Below, one piece after another: positions 57,137 through 64,000 of a DNA stretch of 64,000 nt. The notes below the pieces were generated by a model. It ran no database searches. It saw only the letters and a list, made by a program, of their open reading frames with translations, and was not told the origin of the DNA. A program made the position numbers and the translations under genes. Origin of the DNA: Athripsodes cinereus (lineage: Eukaryota > Arthropoda > Insecta > Trichoptera > Leptoceridae). The stretch lies in assembly GCA_947579605.1 (NCBI GenBank), contig OX388319.1:4030001-4094000 (forward strand), given 5' to 3'. How positions within the stretch are numbered: position 1 is the stretch's first letter; the number at the start of each line of letters is the position of its first letter.

Positions 57137-57350
57137 CGATCTCTCACCCTTTTCCGCAAGTTTTCCTGTGAAAGACGGGTGTTCGAAAAAAATACTTCTT
57201 AATGTCGGCGATGGGGTACCTATGCCACTCATTCTTAATTCCTTGATATTTTGTTGGCACAGAGAGGACAGCTTGCATGCTTGTTACATAGGGTTGGTCT
57301 GGTGGCTATCCCCCCCCCCCCGTGGGATATGCCGTGATGATAAAGTTGTA
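57137..57350 (+). mobile_element. SINE-A
   Basis: TCTCACCCTTTTCCGCAAGT, TTTCCTGTGAAAGACGGGTG, TTCGAAAAAAATACTTCTTA, ATGCCACTCATTCTTAATTC, TTGGCACAGAGAGGACAGCT, GCATGCTTGTTACATAGG and CCCGTGGGATATGCCGTGAT, GAT. The GGCTACCCCAC part has expanded to a C12 run at about 57310. Confidence 0.85.
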
Positions 57351-58191
57351 GTGTGCCGAGCTTGAAAACTTTTGAACTACAAAAATTGAGGTAAAATAAT
57401 TTCATGGTGGGATTTTTTTTTGATACTGACAACTTTCAGCCTTATCGATCAGCATGTGTTCGGACAACTGTTTGACCACGGAATAGTGAAAATCCCTTCT
57501 TTCAAATATGTTGTAGATCTCTACGTTTATTGGACACATAATAAATAGTAGTAGTATTAATAGTATAGTCTGATATTATATCGCATCGCCTCGACATTGC
57601 GGCCTTCATTCGTGCCAATGCACCTCGTGGATGATCGGTGTATCTATCTATATAAAATAATCGTAGGCACCAAACAATAATGAGTATGCGATACTTTACG
57701 TACTGATTTAACTCACATACGTTCGTGCAACGGATACAGTCATAATATAATATTTAGTATGATAGTATAATCAAGTCTTCTGTGTTATCATTGTCAGACT
57801 AATGCAAAGGCTATTGGATAACATCAATCGAGATCTAGAGGAGCTAATTGACTTTAGAAAAACTAAATCTATAGTTTAGGAGGCCAAGGCCCTACAAGGA
57901 CTATTCAGCAATCGGAAGTAAGTGAGTATTGATTTTTTAGTGTTGCGAATGGAAAGTAGGGTTAGATGATAATGCACTCTTATCGGAAAATATTAAAAAG
58001 GAAGCTTTTTCTTTGAAAATCTCTATCAACTTCATAGTAATTTATGAACATAAAATTTGTCTTATTTCTTTACGTCAAAATATTAGAGCTCTTCAGAACT
58101 TCCGAAAGGAGCGTTGACCGGAAAAAAACATGTGATCCTTGAATTGATGGTAGGTTCTCTGTCTTTTGATTACGATTTAGAATAATAACCG
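57351..58191. other. Unassigned stretch
   Basis: No supported gene. Confidence 0.5.
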
Positions 58192-58335
58192 GGTTAGTTG
58201 GAAGACATCGCATTTTAGCGATAAACTCGCCCTCTGTACATTGAATTGTATAACTGTTATTTTTATGACACTATTTTATTATGTAATATTGTAACCAATG
58301 TACAGTGAAGAATAAAATAAATAAATAAATAATCC
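58192..58335 (+). mobile_element. Repeat D, 3' end with tail
   Basis: GGTTAGTTGGAAGACATCGC, ATTTTAGCGATAAACTCGCC, CTCTGTACATTG and, after ~70 bp, GAAGAATAAAATAAATAAAT with an (AAAT)n end. The stem ATCGC/GCGAT encloses ATTTTA. Best-preserved copy of the repeat D 3' end. Confidence 0.7.
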
Positions 58336-58429
58336 TTCCATTCTCTTTATTCCGGTTCACGTTATCTTCTAAAATCCATAATTGTAATTGCTTTTTAAAT
58401 GTTTTTCTTAGTATTTTATTTCTAGTTTT

Positions 58430-58560
58430 AAAGCTTCTTTCGCCCTTTAAAGTTTCAAATCAGATGCCAGCTCCTTTATATTCATAGCGATTCTGCGCCA
58501 ACCGAGTCACATCTTCTCATGAAATTCCTGGCGTTTGATGACAACAACACGATCTTATTG
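58430..58560 (-). pseudogene. LINE-C C-terminal fragment
   Basis: Minus-strand GAAGATGTGACTCGGTTGGC, GCAGAATCGC encodes EDVTRLAQNR, matching EEVTQLAQRR of the LINE-C insertion at 47932-48426. A stop follows within the region equivalent to LVSALCS. Confidence 0.55.
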
Positions 58561-59092
58561 TAATTCGAATGGTTAACTGTCAAGCAGGGTCAACCGGGTC
58601 ATCAAAAACTTTGCTGTAATGTTTTTTTTAACTTTTCTTTTACGGACTCATTTAGTTGGTAGCCCTGATTGTCTTTTCACTTGCCTACGAGACTATCACG
58701 AATGCAGTCGTAATTTTTTTCATCGTCTCGCTATAAGAGAATATCAGTATCGACGTATTATAATAGTGTGTGGTGTCTAGATCCGTGTTTCTGGTAACTG
58801 GCACGTTAGTTGCATTGGTGAGGCGGTGATAGTAAGTAGTTGGTGAATACTTATTGAGTACTTTAGTGGTGGCTGATTAGAATTGTATCAAGAGAGAGAA
58901 TATTAATACACAATATGTTGTAATACTAGATTCGAACCCTTGGAGAAAGTCAAATTGATGAAAAACTTTGCAGATTTCATAAGTAACAACATTCCTACAA
59001 AATAATTAGTTAATTACAATACCTAGAAAATGCTCAAGCAATTTTTGATGATTTTTTTTATCTCATCTGTAAAGAATAGGCGTCCACCCTTT
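58561..59092. other. Unassigned stretch
   Basis: No supported gene. Confidence 0.5.
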
Positions 59093-59227
59093 ACTGTAAG
59101 TTTTTGACTGTTGTAAAAGGCAGGCGCTCGAAATTAATAAAGACATTCTATGTCTTAAATTCAGCGATGTGGTTTGCCACGCAAAAGACAATTAACGTTC
59201 AGCAATTAAATATGGCACCCATTCTGA
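59093..59227 (+). mobile_element. SINE-A 5' part
   Basis: ACTGTTGTAAAAGGCAGGCG, CTCGAAATTAATAAAGACAT, TCTTAAATTCAGCGATGTGG, TTTGCCACGC, then GGCACCCATTCTGAATATCT. The segment GCAAAAGACAATTAACGTTC, AGCAATTAAATAT appears inserted. The 3' half is replaced by a different repeat. Confidence 0.7.
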
Positions 59228-59330
59228 ATATCTTTATTTATTTATAGCAACATACGGCGTGAGCCTTTAACGTGTATAAAATATAATTATAGAAAATTCA
59301 TGACAGATATAAAAAGTACATCTTGATATT
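59228..59330 (-). repeat. LINE-type 3' tail
   Basis: TTATTTATTTATAGCAACAT, ACGGCGTGAGCCTTTAACGT, GTATAAAATATAAT: same block and orientation as 20240-20335. Confidence 0.55.
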
Positions 59331-60062
59331 TTATTGACATAGAGATGGCGCTCTTTTATGTTTTTTATATGCGAATGCACTGTTGGCGGATGTTTCGTGA
59401 AGGTAATAGTAAGTAACATTTTATTTTTAAAAAATGCGCTCAAAGATTCATTTTTTTGTAGAAGGTATTAGTTTTCCTACTAGTTTGGCACTTCGTAAAA
59501 GCGACCATAAATTATATGCTTGCAAAACATTCATTTTCTTATGTATCCTGTTGTAGCCTCTCTCAGAAATGGTGTTGTCGATGGACTCGTTGCATGTAAT
59601 GAATAAACAGATCGTTTTCTACGTGCCGTGCTGTAATAAATAAGATACTCAAGATGGCTGACAGTCCTCATCGCCGCATTGTAGATTTTATACGTATTTC
59701 TTCTTGATATTTTGGGGATACCTTCATTATGAATAAACATACTTAAATATTTATACGAAAATTTTATTGCGAGCGCTGAGCAACAGCAATCGTGCCTGAC
59801 CCGCATTCGTCCGCGCATGACGTACCGGCCGCCGCCCCTGGTATGCGATGGCGGCTGCCCGCCATAAATCAGATCGCTTTAACAGCTGCACACCTCTTTT
59901 TCACGAAATTGCAGGGTTTTCAAATACGGCAGTACATAATTATTGCAAAAAGATTAGATTTAACCACGTGTCTATTGAAAACGCTATACAGTACTTTTAA
60001 AGATGTACTTGTTCTATTCCAATGTTAATCGCAAACCAAGTTGATTTCGTGAGGCACCCGGT
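59331..60062. other. Unassigned stretch with a CpG-rich patch
   Basis: At about 59770-59875 a CpG-rich segment (GCATTCGTCCGCGCATGACG, TACCGGCCGCCGCCCCTGGT, ATGCGATGGCGGCTGCCCGC) stands out. No recognisable domain or clear exon boundary. At 59340-59400 and 59620-59700 scattered words (GACAGTCCTCATCGCCGCAT) resemble reversed SINE-A. Confidence 0.45.
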
Positions 60063-60300
60063 AAAGAATTGGTCTCCTACTCATTAATATGAGTTTTGGA
60101 GTGTCCTGTAAAAGGCAGGTGTCCGAAGAAATAAATACATTTTACATCTTCAATTCAGCGATGAGGTTTGCCACCCATCCTGAATTTCTTATTTTTTTTG
60201 TTGTTGACACGAAGAGTACCTACAGCTTGCATGTTTATTATATGCAGCTGGTCTGCTGCCTAACCCACTTTCGTGATATGCCGTGATGGTATAATAGTAG
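60063..60300 (+). mobile_element. SINE-A, reference full-length copy
   Basis: The most complete plus-strand copy, ~238 bp: AAAGAATTGGTCTCCTACTC, GTGTCCTGTAAAAGGCAGGT, GTCCGAAG, TTCAATTCAGCGATGAGGTT, TGCCACCCATCCTGAATTTC, GACACGAAGAGTACC, AGCTTGCATGTTTATTATAT, GCAGCTGGTCTGCTGCC and GATATGCCGTGATGGTATAA, TAGTAG. No tRNA-like head with both boxes could be fitted to the 5' end, so its RNA ancestor is unknown. Confidence 0.85.
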
Positions 60301-61330
60301 TTGTCAATTTCTTAAATGCATTTGGCATTTATAGATTTCTCAATTTGGCATTTATAGATTCAATGGTAAATTTAAAGTAAATTAAAATAAACTACATTTA
60401 ATAAACCATATTGTGAAATGTCCTCTATATGGCTTTAAGTTTGGTTCAGTATACACACCTACATGAGGTGACGACCAATGAAGTCAATTTGCTGAGAAAT
60501 TTATCATGTTCGTGAGAAGAAATGATGAAATTTTCCTTGTATTTTTAATACGAATCGAGGTTTATAAACATGCGCAAATATACCTTTATGCACCCTTATA
60601 CTAAGCAAGAAACAAACTGGTGCCGTAAAGGTGAAGTGGCAACTACCAAATTTCCGTTGTTCAACGGAAATCTCTTTCGGAACATGCGGTGCAATGCAGT
60701 ATTGATTTGAGTTGATCAATGAACTTCAAGGATGCTTTTGAAAACTGCATTGTTGATAATTATTTAGCCGTAGAATTTTCACATATGTCCTGGACTTTAT
60801 TCCAGTTTTTTTTAGTATCGTTTCTTGGTAATCTTTGTTGGACTTTTTTTATGGTGGATGCTGTCTTGGCATTAAGAATTCCGACAGGTAATATTGAAAA
60901 GATAAGAACAGTTATAGATTGTGAAAAAATATTTAAGCGTTCAATTTACCATTCCATTGACATGCCTTACATCATACAAACAAGTCTGGTATGATTTATT
61001 TGACTGCATCAACTAAATTGTCAGATCCTATCAAAAATACAAACGGCCAATACTTTATTTCACTCGCGGATCGGATTAAAAATTGAGATAAAATTTTCCC
61101 GTTTCTTTTGAACAGTGTATAGTCAATCAAATACTAAAATGCTATGAATATTATTAATATCGACATATTATTATATCACTCTGCTTTCTTTCTAAAGTAG
61201 GAAGAATGTACAGACATATGTAGGTACCTACTTACAAACATATAGATGTATGTTTGTAATATTGATCTGTTAATTTTGTGTTTGGTACCTAGGTTTTCTT
61301 ATGATATTGTACCTATGTAAAATATTGTGT
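60301..61330. other. Unassigned stretch
   Basis: A short duplication, ATTTGGCATTTATAGATT, occurs at 60319 and 60342. The 91-codon plus frame at 60719-60994 has no motif I recognise and is not supported by context. Confidence 0.45.
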
Positions 61331-61575
61331 ATACGGCTTATTAGCCGTAAATAATAAATAAATAAATATCATAACGCCGCTTTACTCGTGGGGTAGGCAA
61401 AAAGGATCGAGCTTCACTTCCTACTGTACTTGCATATACCTTTTCTTCCGTCATACAATTTCTCATGCATGCTCTCCTATTTATTGTGCTCTGCACGTCC
61501 CTTTCCTGTAGAACCTGGTTTATACGATCTTTCCATTTAATCCTAGGACGGCTTCGTCTCCGAGAACCAGGCAAA
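61331..61575 (-). pseudogene. LINE-B 3' fragment
   Basis: Minus-strand SRRRSRPRIKWKDRINQVLQ, ERDVQSTINRRACMRNCMTE and a TACCCCACGAGTAAAGCGGC, GTTATG end. An (AAAT)n-like tract lies at 61348-61368 just past the end, shared with a plus-strand GTATACGGCTTATTAGCCGT segment that looks like another LINE tail. The usual CKDR.KW part is altered. Confidence 0.7.
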
Positions 61576-61936
61576 AAGAATTGAGAGTCATAATATTATA
61601 TTCCATATCTGATGCATGCATTTTGTATGGAGTTCCTAGATTTTTTTCATGTTCGAATCGTAGTATCCGAAAATCCAACGTTTCTTCGCACATACTGGCG
61701 CGTAATTTTTACAAGCTTACAAAAATCTGTAATCATTAGATGAACACTGTAAAAACCTATGAACTACATTTTTGTATTATAATATTTTTGCTTTAGGGAT
61801 GTTCAGTAGTCTAAAAGTGGAATTAAAAATATCAGTCTGGAGATCTCGGATTTGAATATCCCCGCTGGCGACCTTGTCCACCTTCACGATTCAATCACAT
61901 GGTTTACTGTGAGGATTTTATGGTATGTTTTGGGTT
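61576..61936. other. Unassigned stretch
   Basis: Nothing recognisable. Confidence 0.5.
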
Positions 61937-62077
61937 TTGGGTATGTATGGGTTAGTTGGAAGATATCGCGCTTCTGCGATAAACTCGCCCATTGCACAAA
62001 TTTATTTGTCTAGTTCTACAATATTTATATTTTAATAATGTTTGTTTTTTTGTGCAATAAAGATTTTTATTATTATC
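61937..62077 (+). mobile_element. Repeat D, 3' end with (ATT)n tail
   Basis: GGGTTAGTTGGAAGATATCG, CGCTTCTGCGATAAACTCGC, CCATTGCAC, then GTGCAATAAAGATTTTTATT, ATTATC. The stem ATCGC/GCGAT is kept while the loop differs (GCTTCT). An AATAAA precedes the tail. Confidence 0.7.
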
Positions 62078-62541
62078 TAGCTCAGCTTTATTTAAATTTT
62101 CATCGTGCGGTATAGTGATGTCTATGATGTATGTTTTACGGCATCTGCGATCAACCAATACAATATCTGGTCGATTAGCTAGAATAGTTCGATCAGTTTG
62201 AATTGGTCGATCCCAGTAGAGTTTAGTGTCATTGTTTTCAAGTACCGATACTGGACAATAATTATAGTATGGTAATTTTGATTCCTGTTCAATTAATTTA
62301 AATTTCAAAGCTAAATTTTGATGTAATATTTTTGCTGCCTGATCATGTCTTTTCAAATAGTCTGTTCCGGAAAGAAGATAGCATCCAGACAAAATATGTC
62401 TTAATGTCTCTCCCTCCCGATAATAGGCTCTGCATCTATCCGAAATATTTTGTTTCATTATAAATTTAGAATAATTGTTTGTGACTATTACTTGGTCTTG
62501 AATGGCACAAACAAATCCTTCCGTTTCGCCAAAAAGATCTA
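62078..62541 (-). pseudogene. R2/R4-type LINE fragment: zinc knuckle and restriction-like endonuclease
   Basis: The minus strand encodes LFGETEGFVCAIQDQVI, then RCRAYYREGETLRHILSGC, LKRHDQAAKIL, YYNYCPVSVLENNDTKLYWD, RPIQTDRTILANRPDIVLVD and KTYIIDITIPHDENLNKAEL. ET..HI..GC with a preceding C..C, RH, and the PD...D pair (RPDIVLVD...IIDI) are the C-terminal CCHC knuckle and PD-(D/E)XK endonuclease of R2-superfamily LINEs. This domain nicks the target DNA. The second Cys of the knuckle is Tyr here (CRAY), so the copy is defective. The reverse transcriptase part and the true C-terminus are missing. Residues after AEL in the open frame (to 61952) are the antisense of repeat D and not part of the LINE. 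ATTATTATC-type sequence is present at both junctions (62067-62077, 62542-62552). Confidence 0.75.
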
Positions 62542-62552
62542 TTATTATTATC

Positions 62553-63620
62553 ATCTCATATCTCATTTATTTAACAAAACAATATAAGATTCTACATTTT
62601 GAACACAATATAAGATTAACAATAAAATTTAAATATAATATTAAATAACAAAAACCATAAAATATTAAATTAAAGTGGTTGTAGTACATAATTAACTAAT
62701 TCTTTAATTAAAAATGTTTCGTGATTACCACATAGTTAGTGCCAACAAAATCAAACAAATAAAATATTAAAATAAATTTATATTCAAAATGTAGAACCCC
62801 AACATTATTCGTCTTGATTCTTCCATGATGTTCTATGAAATAGTACAATCATGGGAGATCACTTACATTATTATTATTATTATGTTTGAATTTACTTCAA
62901 ATCTCGTATTTTTATCTTAAAAGAAAAGCGTAATATTCACACGGAGATAATATTTCTTCTAGTCTATTTCAGCAGGAAATTGACACATTTTAAACATATT
63001 CGTCTTGTATAAAATTTGTTGTAAGAATTTCCTTTCAGGGATACTATATTACAGGTTGATAAGTAGGTGGCATTCGTTTATATTATAAACTTGTGATAAT
63101 TTTCGCGTCTTGTGTGAATTCCTCCTCTGGAATCTTTTATTATTGAAACCTTCTTCATCTTCCCCAACGTTCTCGGTAAAGGGTGCTGTCACCCAAACCC
63201 TCGTGCCTTCAAAATGGTACCTCTCCTCTCAATGTACATACCCTCCTTTGACAGCGAGGTATGTACGCTCCGGGTTATTCATTTCCATAAAAATGTTTGC
63301 GTATTTTGATACCTACCCTATCTGTAAGTATATATTAGGTACAGACACTTTTACATCTGTTCGTACTATCAAAGGGTCGCCGCGCCGCCACTTATTTCCA
63401 ATGTTGTTGGTGGTAGTAGAGAGTTCGCTTTAAAAGCTTTGGGCGTCTACATACAAAGGTCATTAATAATTGCCCGATAACGGAGGAAATTGGAGAATAA
63501 TGAATTGAGAAAAATACAGCCAACTAAAGTAGATAATATACTCTGCAATGAAACGGTGATATCCTATAAAAGTAACTAGGATCGTATTTTTTTCGGAATA
63601 AATTGTAATCTCGTAATCTT
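62553..63620. other. Unassigned stretch
   Basis: Very AT-rich to 63100, then mixed. The 107-codon plus frame at 63110-63433 (with CTCGTGCCTTCAAAATGG and CGCCGCGCCGCCACTT) shows no motif; a host exon cannot be excluded but is unsupported. Confidence 0.4.
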
Positions 63621-63624
63621 AAAG

Positions 63625-63930
63625 TCATCATTATCTCGCTTTTCAGTTTTCCCCCGGGGAGCCTGGGGCAGAAACCAACCTCCTCTATTTAGATCGTCTC
63701 TGTGCCAATTGAGTCACCTTTTCTACAACATTCCTGGCGCTCTGATGTTGTCAGAGGAACAATGTATTTGAAACAGAGACGTCCGAGTCGTGGCAGCATT
63801 TTTGGACAAAAAGACAATTCTTTTTTTGACCAATTATCACTAGACATTTTCAAAACATTTTTGGACAAAAAGACAATTCTTTTTTTGACCAATTATCACT
63901 AGACATTTTCAAAACGGATTCGAAGATCAA
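63625..63930 (-). pseudogene. LINE-C C-terminal fragment with internal duplication
   Basis: Minus-strand NVLKMSSDNWSKKELSFCPK parallels HVLRMPNDSWPKRALFFRPQ of the LINE-C insertion at 47932-48426. It is followed by a region equivalent to RRPGRPSFTIHRSY, then EKVTQLAQRRSK, a stop, RRLVSAPGSP. An ATAATGATGAC tail near 63625 corresponds to the (GAT)n end. Diverged from the 48 kb copy and not functional. Confidence 0.7.
63797..63914. repeat. 59 bp tandem duplication
   Basis: CATTTTTGGACAAAAAGACA, ATTCTTTTTTTGACCAATTA, TCACTAGACATTTTCAAAA occurs twice in a row (63797-63855, 63856-63914) with no mismatch. It lies within the LINE-C fragment and duplicates the VLKMSSDNW segment. The duplication is much younger than the LINE copy. 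Confidence 0.95.
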
Positions 63931-64000
63931 GGCGTAATGAATTCTCATAAATAACATTGGAATCGCACTTTAATACGTCCACAGGTGAGTCAAACAGGGC

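Noticed and set aside
63702..63902. Plus-strand frame with an internal peptide repeat
   Set aside because: Antisense to LINE-C; the peptide repeat is caused by the 59 bp duplication.

Overview
The window looks like nuclear DNA of an arthropod, most likely an insect. It is strongly AT-rich, shows no bacterial gene organisation, and carries a typical insect mix of mobile elements: Ty1/copia, several non-LTR retrotransposon (LINE) lineages, a tRNA-derived SINE, hAT-type non-autonomous elements and foldback MITEs. The order cannot be fixed from the sequence alone; the repeat style fits Hemiptera or Lepidoptera. I found no host protein-coding gene, rRNA, functional tRNA or CRISPR array. Everything with a recognisable protein signature is a piece of a transposable element, so the window reads as intergenic or deep intronic DNA built by repeated insertion.

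Family names used here. SINE-A: a ~240 bp short element with about 20 copies, ending in CCGTGATGGTATAG. LINE-B: a non-LTR retrotransposon whose 3' terminal fragments (C-terminal tail with RRRGRPR-like, RRACMRN and CKDR.KW motifs) occur at least 9 times. LINE-C: a second lineage with a GHVLRM..W tail and a (GAT)n end. SINE-T: a tRNA-derived SINE. Repeat D: a LINE-type 3' end with a conserved stem-loop. Hairpin family H: near-palindromic elements with ~12 bp target-site duplications (TSDs).

Layout. 0-5 kb: a hAT MITE with a perfect 8 bp TSD, a 222 bp palindrome, a widespread arthropod repeat, a degraded LINE-B and SINE-A. 5.2-6.7 kb: the 3' half of a Ty1/copia element (reverse transcriptase plus RNase H) with its short 3' LTR. 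7.9-11.4 kb: a diverged tandem duplication, a 785 bp TIR element with TA target duplication, a foldback MITE and repeat D. 12-16 kb: 3' ends of CR1/L2/Jockey-like LINEs, LINE-B and SINE-A. 17.5-19.4 kb: a large inverted repeat and a 24 bp minisatellite. 20-30 kb: SINE-A copies, SINE-T and long unassigned stretches. 31-41 kb: two hairpin elements with the family H body, the first with a TSD; a LINE 3' end; two LINE-B copies; a TIR element; and a third hairpin element, with a TSD, at 40.8 kb. 41.8-44.1 kb: a 120 bp triplication and LINE-B nested inside SINE-T. 47.9-49.1 kb: two LINE 3' ends, each with its own TSD. 50.8-52.5 kb: a second hAT MITE and a hairpin element nested in SINE-A. 54.3-56.6 kb: a CR1/Jockey-superfamily element with an almost complete reverse transcriptase. 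57-64 kb: more SINE-A, repeat D, a restriction-like endonuclease fragment of an R2/R4-type LINE, and a LINE-C fragment with a 59 bp internal duplication.

The two most informative observations are (i) three hairpin elements that share a head sequence and each have a 12-13 bp TSD, and (ii) the shared 3' end of SINE-A and LINE-B, which suggests that the SINE is mobilised by the LINE's reverse transcriptase. All comparisons were made by eye within this window; family assignments to published repeats come from recognised motifs, not from searches.
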